Made by a program: the position numbers and the translations under genes. A stretch of 64,000 nt of DNA from an uncultured Bacteroidia bacterium (GTDB lineage Bacteria > Bacteroidota > Bacteroidia > Bacteroidales > Prolixibacteraceae), in NCBI GenBank assembly GCA_903907075.1, contig CAIVMQ010000001.1, positions 62,001-126,000 on the forward strand. The letters run 5' to 3'. The notes beneath the pieces are model-generated. The model saw only the letters and a list, made by a program, of their open reading frames with translations, had not been told where the DNA came from and made no database searches. This document shows, piece after piece, positions 30,685 through 39,560 of this stretch (position 1 is the stretch's first letter; the number at the start of each line of letters is the position of its first letter).

Positions 30685-33612
30685 ATGACTTGGTGGAAAT
30701 TAAAAGTTGTTTTGTATTTGGTTTTAGTGCTCTTAACCGGATTATCTGTCTTTGGGGAATCTCGTGATTTATTGCAAAAATCTTTTATTTCGCCTCCCGA
30801 TTCGGCAAAACCACGTGTCTATTGGTGGTGGCTCTTTAACCGTGTCGATAAGGCGGGCATCACACGAGATATTGAGGAGTTCAGGGCTAAGGGAATCATC
30901 GGAGTCAATCTTATTTGCACAGGAGGGTATGCTGGGATGACACCTCTTCCTGGGGTGAAATATCTAAGCCCGGAATGGCGCGAGCTATTCCGACACGCTG
31001 TTAAAGAAGCCAACAGACTCAATATAGAGCTGGGCTTTAACCTTTCTGCGGGTGGCTGGACAATGGAAGGTCCATGGGTTCAAAAAGATAACGCAATGAA
31101 AAAAGTTGTTTCATCTGAATTAAAAGTCGTTGGCCCATCCAAATTCTCCGGAAAACTTCCTCAACCCGAAACGGTGGACCAATATTACCATGATATTTGG
31201 GTACAAGCATTCCGGGTACAAGAAGACACAAAGAAAGTTGATATTACCTCGATCATTGAACTTTCAGACCGATTGAAGCCCGATGGTCAGCTCGAATGGG
31301 AAGTTCCAGAGGGAGAATGGGTGATCTTACGCAGTGGATATACCTTAACCGGACATATGTGGAGCAAGTGGTTCGCCTATCCCGGTCCTCCTCAGGCTGA
31401 CACCTTTGAAGGAGGAGAAGGCTATGAGATTGATTATCTAAAAACTGCTGCATTAGACGATCATTTCGAACACTTGGGCAAAACGATATTGGAAGAGGCA
31501 AAAAATGCAGGTGGCCATATAGCCTATTTCTGGTCAGATAGCTGGGAATGTGGCAAGCTAACCTGGACACAGGACTTCCCCAATCAATTTAAAAGGTTTC
31601 GCGGTTATGATTTAATGCCATATTTACCCGCTCTTGCAGGTTATACATTAGGCGACTCAGCCGTTACTGCACGTTTTCAGAATGATTTTGAGCTTACAAT
31701 TCAAGATTGCATCGCAGAGAATTTCTATGGTCATTTCTCCGATTTATGTCATAAAAATGGACTAAATGTGGGCAATGAAGCCGGAGGACCCAATGACATT
31801 CCTCCCCAGGATGCGCTGAAAAACCTGGGGCGAAGCGACATTCCAGCCGGTGAATTTTGGGTAAATGGTCATTATCGTTCTGCTGCCGGATACAATCAGG
31901 ACCGAAACCTTCGTCTTAATCTGAAGCAAACGGCAACAGCATCACATATTTATGGCAAAAAGGAGGCCATGGCAGAGTCCTTCACACAACAAGAACAAGA
32001 TCTAACACACTGGTCTCTGGGTCCATCTGACTTAAAGCCGTATGCCAATGATGCCTTTTGCGAAGGAATTAACCGTATTATGCTGCATCAGGCTACCTGC
32101 CAGCCCCCATCGGATGGCAAGCCGGGATACGAATTCTGTGCCGGTCAGCATTGGACACCAAATATAACCTGGTGGGAAGAGTCAAAGCCATTCTTTAGCT
32201 TTCTATCCCGCTGTCAGTATATGTTACAGCAAGGAAAATTTGTTGGTGATGTGTGCTTTTATCTGGGTGAGCGATCCCCTACCCTTGCACCCCCGAAATA
32301 TATAATTCCGTCACTGGGTGCTGGATATGATTGTGATTATAGTAATGCCGAGGTTTTGCTCACACGAATGTCTGTCAAAAACGGCAAAATCGTCCTTCCC
32401 GATGGGATGAATTATCGTCTATTGGTGTTACAGAATTGCACGTCACCGGTAACTGAAATATGTCAGCAGGTAAGTCGGTATCAAAAGCTAAAAGTTTCGC
32501 CTGTACCATCCCACGAAATGTCGTTGAATGTAATAGAGAAACTCAGACAGCTAATCCTCGATGGGGCAACAGTAATAGGTCCTCCGCCTCAAAATGCTAT
32601 CGGACTGAAAGGCTATCCGGACCAAGACAAACAGGTTTTAAAGATTGCCTCCGAAATCTGGGGAACTCTCGACGGCAAAACACAAACGGAACGCAAGCTG
32701 GGCAAGGGAAGAATTATCTGGGGTAAAACTCCCCGTGAAGTTCTTTTAGCTGATGGAGTGAATACCGATTTTAGCTACCCCTCACAGGATGCAGAACCTG
32801 AGAAATTCGACTTTATTCACCGGACAGACGGAGCAACTGAAATTTATTTTGTAATCAATCGAACAAAAAATCCTGAATCAATCGATTTCACTTTTCGTGT
32901 ACATGGGAAACAACCGGAGATCTGGAATCCTGTTTCAGGTGAAATGCATACTATTAAAAACTTCCGTCAAACTAAAGAAGGTACTTCATTAAACCTAAAC
33001 CTTGATCGTTTTGAATCCTTGTTTATCGTTTTCAGAGATCCAATAAGTGCAAATAACAGGGATAAGACGGAACAAGATTTCCCAAAATTCAACAGGTTAA
33101 TTGATCTGAATGACTCTTGGAAAGTTACTTTTGACCCGCAATGGAATGGACCAGGAGAAACTGAATTCGACACACTTTACAACTGGATTACTAGTTCAGA
33201 AGAGAGAATAAAGCACTATTCGGGCAAAGCGATTTACCGCAAAACATTCGATCTTTCTACCATAGCAAATAGAACCATAAAAACAGAAAAAGCTAAGGAT
33301 CGAGTATTTCTTGATCTTGGCAATGTAAAAAACGTTGCTGAGATCCGTTTAAACGGTAAAAATCTTGGAATTCTATGGTGCGCACCTTGGCGTGTAGAAA
33401 TAACAAATACGGTCAAATCCAAAGACAATAAATTGGAAGTAGACATTATAAATCTTTGGGCTAACCGCGTTGTTGGTGATCTTAACCTGCCAAAGGAACA
33501 GCGGGTTACCAAAACACATGATAAATTTAGATTCGACATGTTAAAATCCGATTCCCCATTGCTTGACTCTGGATTACTCGGGCCGGTGCAGATCATGACA
33601 ACAAGCTATTAA
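30685..33612 (+). CDS. GH106-type alpha-L-rhamnosidase, second copy
   Basis: A 975-residue protein with a short signal (MTWWKLKVVLYLVLVLLTGLSVFG). It is a diverged relative of the 26112-29132 enzyme: the opening QKSFISPPDSAKPRVYWWWLFNRVDKAGITRDIEEFRAKGI and the C-terminal VFLDLGNVKNVAEIRLNGKNLGILWCAPWRVEI correspond block by block. The barrel part carries IAYFWSDSWECGKLTWT and AMAESFTQQEQDLTHW, matching the region of GH106 acidic residues. The middle includes RCQYMLQQGKFVGDVCFYLGERSP, which is typical of the family. It probably removes a rhamnose (or related) residue in a different linkage from its neighbour. Family assignment is good; substrate inferred. Confidence 0.85.
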   Translation: MTWWKLKVVLYLVLVLLTGLSVFGESRDLLQKSFISPPDSAKPRVYWWWLFNRVDKAGITRDIEEFRAKGIIGVNLICTGGYAGMTPLPGVKYLSPEWRELFRHAVKEANRLNIELGFNLSAGGWTMEGPWVQKDNAMKKVVSSELKVVGPSKFSGKLPQPETVDQYYHDIWVQAFRVQEDTKKVDITSIIELSDRLKPDGQLEWEVPEGEWVILRSGYTLTGHMWSKWFAYPGPPQADTFEGGEGYEIDYLKTAALDDHFEHLGKTILEEAKNAGGHIAYFWSDSWECGKLTWTQDFPNQFKRFRGYDLMPYLPALAGYTLGDSAVTARFQNDFELTIQDCIAENFYGHFSDLCHKNGLNVGNEAGGPNDIPPQDALKNLGRSDIPAGEFWVNGHYRSAAGYNQDRNLRLNLKQTATASHIYGKKEAMAESFTQQEQDLTHWSLGPSDLKPYANDAFCEGINRIMLHQATCQPPSDGKPGYEFCAGQHWTPNITWWEESKPFFSFLSRCQYMLQQGKFVGDVCFYLGERSPTLAPPKYIIPSLGAGYDCDYSNAEVLLTRMSVKNGKIVLPDGMNYRLLVLQNCTSPVTEICQQVSRYQKLKVSPVPSHEMSLNVIEKLRQLILDGATVIGPPPQNAIGLKGYPDQDKQVLKIASEIWGTLDGKTQTERKLGKGRIIWGKTPREVLLADGVNTDFSYPSQDAEPEKFDFIHRTDGATEIYFVINRTKNPESIDFTFRVHGKQPEIWNPVSGEMHTIKNFRQTKEGTSLNLNLDRFESLFIVFRDPISANNRDKTEQDFPKFNRLIDLNDSWKVTFDPQWNGPGETEFDTLYNWITSSEERIKHYSGKAIYRKTFDLSTIANRTIKTEKAKDRVFLDLGNVKNVAEIRLNGKNLGILWCAPWRVEITNTVKSKDNKLEVDIINLWANRVVGDLNLPKEQRVTKTHDKFRFDMLKSDSPLLDSGLLGPVQIMTTSY

Positions 33613-33703
33613 TTGATTAATGATTAAAAGATTACCTATAAAAGCTATTTTAACAGAAAAATAAGATTCAAGTTTAATAAGACAAAAAATAAATCAGAAC
33701 CAG

Positions 33704-35119
33704 ATGCAAACTAAAGTTGGATTATTTGGCATTGGCCTCGACACCTACTGGCCTCAATTTGAGGGGTTATTTGAAAAGCTGCAAAAATACCAGGAGCAGA
33801 TTAAAACCGAAATCAGTCAATTTGGAGTTGAGGTAATTGACGCAGGAATGGTTGATACTCCAATAAAAGCTCAGGAGGCAGCCGACTTTCTAAAGAGTAA
33901 AGATATTGAGATTGTATTTCTTTATGTCTCTACGTATGCTCTCTCTTCAACAGTACTACCTATTGCCCGAAGATTAAAAATACCTGTTGTCATCTTAAAT
34001 CTTCAGCCGGTTGCGCAGCTCGATTATAGCGCATTCAACAACCTTCGAGACCGAGGTAAGATGACCGGAATATGGCTTGAACACTGCCAGGCTTGTTCGG
34101 TACCTGAGATAGCGAGTATCTTTAATCGATCAGGCATTAACTACGATATTGTTACCGGATACCTGAACGACACCGAGGCTTGGAACGAAATTAAAGCATG
34201 GACAGAAGCAGCGCAAGTGGCAGCAGCTATGCGCATCAATAGGCTGGGTGTTTTAGGCCATTACTATGGTGGCATGCTTGATGTCTATACAGATATGACC
34301 AAACAATCGGTTGTTTTTGGAAATCACATCGAGATTATGGAGATGTGCGAACTAAAAAAATACCGTGATCAAGCGACTTCGGATGAGGTTAATGCAAAGA
34401 TAGAGGAGTTCAAAGATGCATTTGATGTATCTTCTGAATGCGATGCTATCGAAATAGAACGAGCTGCCCTTACATCAGTCGCTCTGGATAAATTAGTAAA
34501 GAATCACAATATCGGATCACTGGCATACTACTACGAAGGAGAGCCTGGAAACGACTATGAAAATATCGTCACATCAGTGATTGCAGGAAATACGTTGCTT
34601 ACAGGAAAAAATATCCCTGTTGCGGGTGAGTGTGAAATAAAAAATGCACAAGCGATGAAGATCATGGCTGAATTTGGTGCCGGTGGTTCATTTTCAGAAT
34701 TCTATTTAATGGACTTCAAAGACGATATAGTGATGCTAGGACATGATGGTCCAGCCCACTTCGCGATCGCCCAAGGACGTGTAAAACTAGTCCCACTGCC
34801 GGTTTATCACGGCAAACCGGGAAAGGGTCTTTCTATTCAGATGAGCGTAAGGCATGGTGCGGTAACCTTACTGTCAGTTGTAGAAGGGAAAGATGGCCTA
34901 TTTCTGCTTGTCGCAGAAGGGAATTCCGTTGCCGGCCCGATTCTTGAAATCGGCAATACGAATAGCAGGTATCAATTTTCTATTGGTGCCCGACGGTTTA
35001 TGAATGAGTGGTCGAAGCAAGGACCGGCACACCATTGCGCCATTGGCATTGGGCACATTGCTCATAAAATTGAAAAACTTGGTCAGATTTTGGGAATTGA
35101 TGTTGTTAAGATCTGTTAA
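33704..35119 (+). CDS. L-arabinose/L-fucose isomerase-family protein (AraA-like)
   Basis: A 471-residue cytoplasmic protein without a signal peptide, resembling L-arabinose isomerase in length and order of motifs. Metal and catalytic positions of AraA (E306, E333, H350, H450 in E. coli) correspond to E309 (AGECEI), E332 (GSFSEFYLMD), H347 (LGHDGPAH) and H443 or H444 (GPAHHCAIGIGH). The start MQTKVGLFGIGLDTYWPQFEGL matches the family pattern. It would interconvert an aldose and ketose released by the surrounding hydrolases; which sugar (arabinose, fucose, rhamnose or galactose derivative) is not decided by sequence. The only cytoplasmic enzyme among secreted hydrolases, it sits 91 bp after the GH106-like gene. 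Confidence 0.8.
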   Translation: MQTKVGLFGIGLDTYWPQFEGLFEKLQKYQEQIKTEISQFGVEVIDAGMVDTPIKAQEAADFLKSKDIEIVFLYVSTYALSSTVLPIARRLKIPVVILNLQPVAQLDYSAFNNLRDRGKMTGIWLEHCQACSVPEIASIFNRSGINYDIVTGYLNDTEAWNEIKAWTEAAQVAAAMRINRLGVLGHYYGGMLDVYTDMTKQSVVFGNHIEIMEMCELKKYRDQATSDEVNAKIEEFKDAFDVSSECDAIEIERAALTSVALDKLVKNHNIGSLAYYYEGEPGNDYENIVTSVIAGNTLLTGKNIPVAGECEIKNAQAMKIMAEFGAGGSFSEFYLMDFKDDIVMLGHDGPAHFAIAQGRVKLVPLPVYHGKPGKGLSIQMSVRHGAVTLLSVVEGKDGLFLLVAEGNSVAGPILEIGNTNSRYQFSIGARRFMNEWSKQGPAHHCAIGIGHIAHKIEKLGQILGIDVVKIC

Positions 35120-35289
35120 GACAATCATTCCTCATCATTCGAAATTTTTAATTCTGTAAAACGCCCGGCTACAACATCAAAAACACAAGCTATAGATTTT
35201 ACTTCTTAGATATTTCAGGTTGAATTTATCCTATCTTTACCCAACGATAAACAGATCCCAAACACAGATTTTATTAAAACCCTTAAATA

Positions 35290-38200
35290 ATGAAGATGAA
35301 ATATCCTCTCAATTCTATAGCAATCTTGCTAGTATTGGCCTTTACTTCTGGGTGTACAACTAAACCGAAATCAGATGGGATACAAACCTATGCTGAGCTC
35401 AAAAAATTAATAGCCGATCCACCATCTGAATACCGCTCTGCCCCCTTATGGGACTGGAATGATATAATTTCGGAAGATGGGATTGATTTTCATATGAAGA
35501 AATTCAAAGAAGGAGGTTTAGGTGGCGTATTTATCCATCCACGCCCGGGATTATTAACAGAATATATATCGGAAGATTGGCACCACCTTTTTGACTATAC
35601 CGTACGAAAAGGGAAAGAGTTAGGGATGAAGGTTTGGATATACGACGAAAATTCGTATCCAAGTGGTTTTGCGGGTGGGCATGTTCCAGCTCAAATGCCT
35701 GAATCATATAATCATGGTACAGGTTTAAGCTGCGATTCAACGAATACGTTAAGAGCTGACACAACAAAATACGAAACAATATTAAAAGTTGAAAATAATA
35801 GCTTCATTGATATTACTGCTACAAAAGAATCATATATCGGGAAAAAAGGAACTTATTACTTATTCAAGAAGACTTACAGTTCAAAATCATATTGGTATGG
35901 CAACTTTCCCTATGTCGATCTGCTTCAAAAGGGTGTCACCCAGAAATTCATCGAGATTACGATGAAGGGTTATGAAAAGTACGACAAGGATGAATTTGGA
36001 AAAACTATGATGGGGATTTTCTCCGATGAGCCAAATCTGGAGGCTGCAATGGGCGAAAAAACTGTAATCAGATGGACCTCAGACCTATTTACTGAGTTTG
36101 AAAAACGGTGGGGATATAATTTAAAACTCAATCTACCTTCCATTGTGTACCAGGTTGGGAATTGGAAAAAAGTGAGACACGATTACTACCTTTTGCTGTG
36201 TGAGATGTTTGTTGATAGATGGACAAAGCCATACAGCCAATATTGCAGTGCACAAGGGATAAGCTTAACGGGTCACTATTGGGAACACGGATGGCCTATG
36301 CCTACTGATGGCTTTGATGAAGCGGCGAACTACTTATACCAACAGCAGCCTGGTGTTGATATGTTAGGCAATGAATATATACACAACGGCCTAGGAGGTC
36401 AATTTGGAAATACACGTGCCATTCGTGAAGTGCAAAGCACAGCAAATCAAGCCGGACATCGTCGTACGTTAAGTGAAACATATGGTGGCGCCGGATGGGA
36501 AGTTCCATTTGCAAATCTTAAAAAACTTGTCGACTGGCAAGTTGTTCTGGGTGTAAACTTTGTAAATCAGCACCTTGCTTATTACACCATCAAGGGGGTA
36601 CGTAAATTTGATTATCCGCCATCCTTTACCTATCATGAGCCGTGGTGGGATAACTACAAATTAATGGGCGATTATATCGGACGTATCTCCATGGCCACAG
36701 CCGCTGGAGAGCAAATTAATAAGACACTTGTTCTTCAGCCAAATACTACTTCATGGATGTATTTCTCGCGCACAGACAAGAATACAATTCCGGAATCTAT
36801 CAAAGAAAGCTTCAAATCGTTTGTATACCAACTTGAACGAAACCATTTTGAGTACGATCTTGGTTCAGAATATGTTATTAAAGCCATTGGTTCGGTAAAA
36901 GAGGGTAAACTGATCGTTGGGAAACGGTCCTACGAATTAGTTGTTATCCCCGAGTCGATGAAAAATATTGATCAAAATACCTATACCATGCTCAAGGATT
37001 ACCTGGTACAAGGGGGTAAGGTATTGTCGTTTACTACTGATATTCCTTTCCTTGATGGTAATGAATCGCAAGCTATAAATGATTTAAAAACGGCCTATCC
37101 TAAACAATGGAACCTCGCGGAAAAAGTAAATGACGAAAAGGTCAAAAATCTTTTTGCCACTACTGATTTTTCGTTGCAAGAGAAAACACCAATCCAGGGA
37201 GAGCTTTATTATCAACGCAGGATAATGGAAGATGGTCAACTTCTCTTTGTCGTTAATTCTGATTCCGCACAAAATGTACTTGCAAAAGTCAATGCGAAAG
37301 GAAAGAGCCTGATTAAGATGGACCTATCAACAGGAGACTGTTCCCAAATACCTGTAAATGAATTAAATGGAAAACTGTCATTTGAGATCTCCTTACCACC
37401 GGTTGGAAGCGCATTGTACTATCTTACCGATACAGAAATCAAGGAAACACCGATTGCAATACCACTGCCGAATCAACAGATGATTAACCCTATGGACACT
37501 ATAACAGTGCATCCAACAAGTGAAAATGTCTTGGTTCTGGACTTTCTCGACCTTAAGACTCCCAAACTTGATCTTAAGGAGATCTATTTCATGAAGGCTA
37601 TGCATAAGCTATTCGACACCAATGGGTTTGCAATGGGGAATCCGTGGCAACACAAGATACAATACAAAAAAGAATACCTAGCTTTAGATACATTCAAGAT
37701 CAATTCAGCCTTTGAAGTAAATTATCATTTCACAATTGGTGAAAATGCCAATGCCGAAACATTAACTAAATTATCGGCCGTTGTGGAACATCCTGAATTA
37801 TGGGACCTTTTTATCAACGGAAAAAAAGTTGATAAAAGTGATCAGTGGTGGATAGATCGTGAATTTTATAAATACCCTATCGGAGACAAGGTAAAAAAAG
37901 GATCTAATCTACTTACCTTAAAAGCACCAAAAATGTCAGTATTTGCTGAACTGATGCCTGCCTATATCGTCGGTGATTTCACCTTAAATCCACTCAAACA
38001 AGGTTTTGAAATTTCGTCCGGAACGATCTCTAAACCAGGCTCCTGGAAAACAATGGGGTATCCATTTTATGCTCAAAAAGTAGCTTATACCGAACACTTT
38101 GAGGTGACTAATACAAGTGAACAATACAAGGTAAAGCTCAATAAATGGAATGGCATTCTAACCGAAGTATTTGTTAACAATACCAAAGCCGGGACTATAG

Positions 38201-38439
38201 CTTATCCACCTTATGAACTATCGATTAGTAAATTTATGATTCAAGGTAAGAATGAGATTACGGTTAACGTGATTGGAAGTCTTAAAAATACCTTTGGATA
38301 TTTTTACAAAGACAATCAACGCTGGATCAACGGCCCGGGAGACTGGGATACGGCTCCAGAGAAAACAGCACGAATGGATCAGTATTTCTTTATGGACTAC
38401 GGCTTATTTGAACCATTTAGTCTGATTAAAACGAATTAA
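35290..38439 (+). CDS. Lipoprotein glycoside hydrolase related to GH106
   Basis: A 1049-residue protein with a lipoprotein-like signal (MKMKYPLNSIAILLVLAFTSGC, Cys22). The N-terminal PPSEYRSAPLWDWNDIISEDGIDFHMKKFKEGGLGGVFIHPRPGL and KVWIYDENSYPSGFAGG correspond to the first strands of the GH106-type barrel, and MMGIFSDEPNLEAAMG, SLTGHYWEHGWPMP and TLSETYGGAGWEVPF supply conserved acidic residues. Two beta-sandwich sugar-binding-like domains follow, ending near YFFMDYGLFEPFSLI. It belongs to a broad group of uncharacterised, GH106/GH2-like hydrolases in Bacteroidota. A 170-bp gap before it and the different signal type suggest its own promoter. Family relationship is fairly clear; activity is unproven. 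Confidence 0.72.
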   Translation: MKMKYPLNSIAILLVLAFTSGCTTKPKSDGIQTYAELKKLIADPPSEYRSAPLWDWNDIISEDGIDFHMKKFKEGGLGGVFIHPRPGLLTEYISEDWHHLFDYTVRKGKELGMKVWIYDENSYPSGFAGGHVPAQMPESYNHGTGLSCDSTNTLRADTTKYETILKVENNSFIDITATKESYIGKKGTYYLFKKTYSSKSYWYGNFPYVDLLQKGVTQKFIEITMKGYEKYDKDEFGKTMMGIFSDEPNLEAAMGEKTVIRWTSDLFTEFEKRWGYNLKLNLPSIVYQVGNWKKVRHDYYLLLCEMFVDRWTKPYSQYCSAQGISLTGHYWEHGWPMPTDGFDEAANYLYQQQPGVDMLGNEYIHNGLGGQFGNTRAIREVQSTANQAGHRRTLSETYGGAGWEVPFANLKKLVDWQVVLGVNFVNQHLAYYTIKGVRKFDYPPSFTYHEPWWDNYKLMGDYIGRISMATAAGEQINKTLVLQPNTTSWMYFSRTDKNTIPESIKESFKSFVYQLERNHFEYDLGSEYVIKAIGSVKEGKLIVGKRSYELVVIPESMKNIDQNTYTMLKDYLVQGGKVLSFTTDIPFLDGNESQAINDLKTAYPKQWNLAEKVNDEKVKNLFATTDFSLQEKTPIQGELYYQRRIMEDGQLLFVVNSDSAQNVLAKVNAKGKSLIKMDLSTGDCSQIPVNELNGKLSFEISLPPVGSALYYLTDTEIKETPIAIPLPNQQMINPMDTITVHPTSENVLVLDFLDLKTPKLDLKEIYFMKAMHKLFDTNGFAMGNPWQHKIQYKKEYLALDTFKINSAFEVNYHFTIGENANAETLTKLSAVVEHPELWDLFINGKKVDKSDQWWIDREFYKYPIGDKVKKGSNLLTLKAPKMSVFAELMPAYIVGDFTLNPLKQGFEISSGTISKPGSWKTMGYPFYAQKVAYTEHFEVTNTSEQYKVKLNKWNGILTEVFVNNTKAGTIAYPPYELSISKFMIQGKNEITVNVIGSLKNTFGYFYKDNQRWINGPGDWDTAPEKTARMDQYFFMDYGLFEPFSLIKTN

Positions 38440-38474
38440 CCAATTATCAATATATAAATCACTAAAAATTAAAA

Positions 38475-39398
38475 ATGAAAACAATGAAATCAAAAATCTG
38501 TTCTTTAGTTACAAAGGCGCTTGCGATCACTTTTTTTGCCGTAATCACCATTCAGGGTTCACTTTTTGCCTCTGGGAATAAGGGATCAAAAATAGGCGGT
38601 GTTCAAGTGGGAACCATTACCTATAGCTTTAGAAGTATGCCTGATCAAACAATTACAGGTGTACTTAACGATGCGACCAATGCCGGATTAAGCTCAATCG
38701 AATTAATGGGTGGTGCAGTGGAGCAGTATGCCGGAATTCCTCAGAGCAATGATGCTCAAGCTATTCGTCAATGGCGCGCTTCGGTTTCTATGGATAAGTT
38801 TAAGGAGATCCGTAAGATGTTTAATAAAAAAGGGATCAAGATTAACATCTTAAAATTAGGCGATTCGAAATGGTCTGACGAAGAGATTGACTACGCCTTT
38901 AACGTAAGCAATGTATTAGGCGCTAAAGGTATAACTATGGAGATCTCGGAAGAGGCTGCTGCCCGGATGGAGCCATTTGCCGAAAAACACCATTCGTTGG
39001 CTATTTTCCATAACCATAGTCAACCCGGCGATCCAAATTTCAGCTTCGATAAAGTACTCGCTATTGGTCCGAAAATAATGTTAAACCTCGACTGTGGTCA
39101 CTATTTTGGTGCAACAGGACTAAATCCATGCATCATAATTGAAAGACTTCATAACCGGATTGTTAGTTTTCATTTAAAAGATAAAACCGGTCCTAAAGCT
39201 GCTGCACCAAACAAGAATCAAGTATGGGGTCAGGGCGAAACACCACTTGCTGAAATCCTACAGTTTGTGCAGAAAAAAGGTTATCCAATTACCTGCGATA
39301 TAGAACTTGAATATACCGTTCCAGAAGGTTCAGATGCCGTAAAAGAGGTGGCTAAATGCCTGGACTACTGCCGTAACGCATTAACGGTAAAGAAATAA
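38475..39398 (+). CDS. Secreted sugar isomerase/epimerase-like TIM barrel
   Basis: A 307-residue protein with a signal-like N-terminus (MKTMKSKICSLVTKALAITFFAVITIQGSLFA). The barrel is of the xylose-isomerase-like/AP endonuclease 2 type: VGTITYSFRSMPDQTITGVLNDATNAGLSSIELMGG opens it, FHNHSQPGDP contains a metal-type histidine, MLNLDCGHYFGATG carries D and H, and VSFHLKDKTG follows with WGQGETPLAEIL. Members isomerise or epimerise sugars or keto acids, and several exported forms act in oxidative sugar pathways. It is 35 bp after the hydrolase gene and ends in a strong terminator, so it closes this transcription unit. The fold is confident; the reaction is unknown. Confidence 0.82.
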   Translation: MKTMKSKICSLVTKALAITFFAVITIQGSLFASGNKGSKIGGVQVGTITYSFRSMPDQTITGVLNDATNAGLSSIELMGGAVEQYAGIPQSNDAQAIRQWRASVSMDKFKEIRKMFNKKGIKINILKLGDSKWSDEEIDYAFNVSNVLGAKGITMEISEEAAARMEPFAEKHHSLAIFHNHSQPGDPNFSFDKVLAIGPKIMLNLDCGHYFGATGLNPCIIIERLHNRIVSFHLKDKTGPKAAAPNKNQVWGQGETPLAEILQFVQKKGYPITCDIELEYTVPEGSDAVKEVAKCLDYCRNALTVKK

Positions 39399-39413
39399 GA
39401 ATTATCATTTTAG

Positions 39414-39457
39414 AGAAGGTCGCAAGGAGTTTTTTAATTGCTCAGCGACCTTCTTTT
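39414..39457 (+). terminator. Rho-independent terminator after the first enzyme run
   Basis: AGAAGGTCGC (39414-39423) and GCGACCTTCT (39445-39454) form a perfect 10-bp stem with a 21-base loop, directly followed by a T-run. It lies 15 bases after the stop codon of the TIM-barrel gene and marks the end of the unit that starts at 24127 or 35290. Confidence 0.88.
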
Positions 39458-39560
39458 TAGTACGCTTTATTTTAGTTAGCACCATCTAAAAACCCAGCTG
39501 TGGAATTCAATTCCAACGCTAAAGACAATACAAAATTCAATCTATCAATTGTTTAACAAG

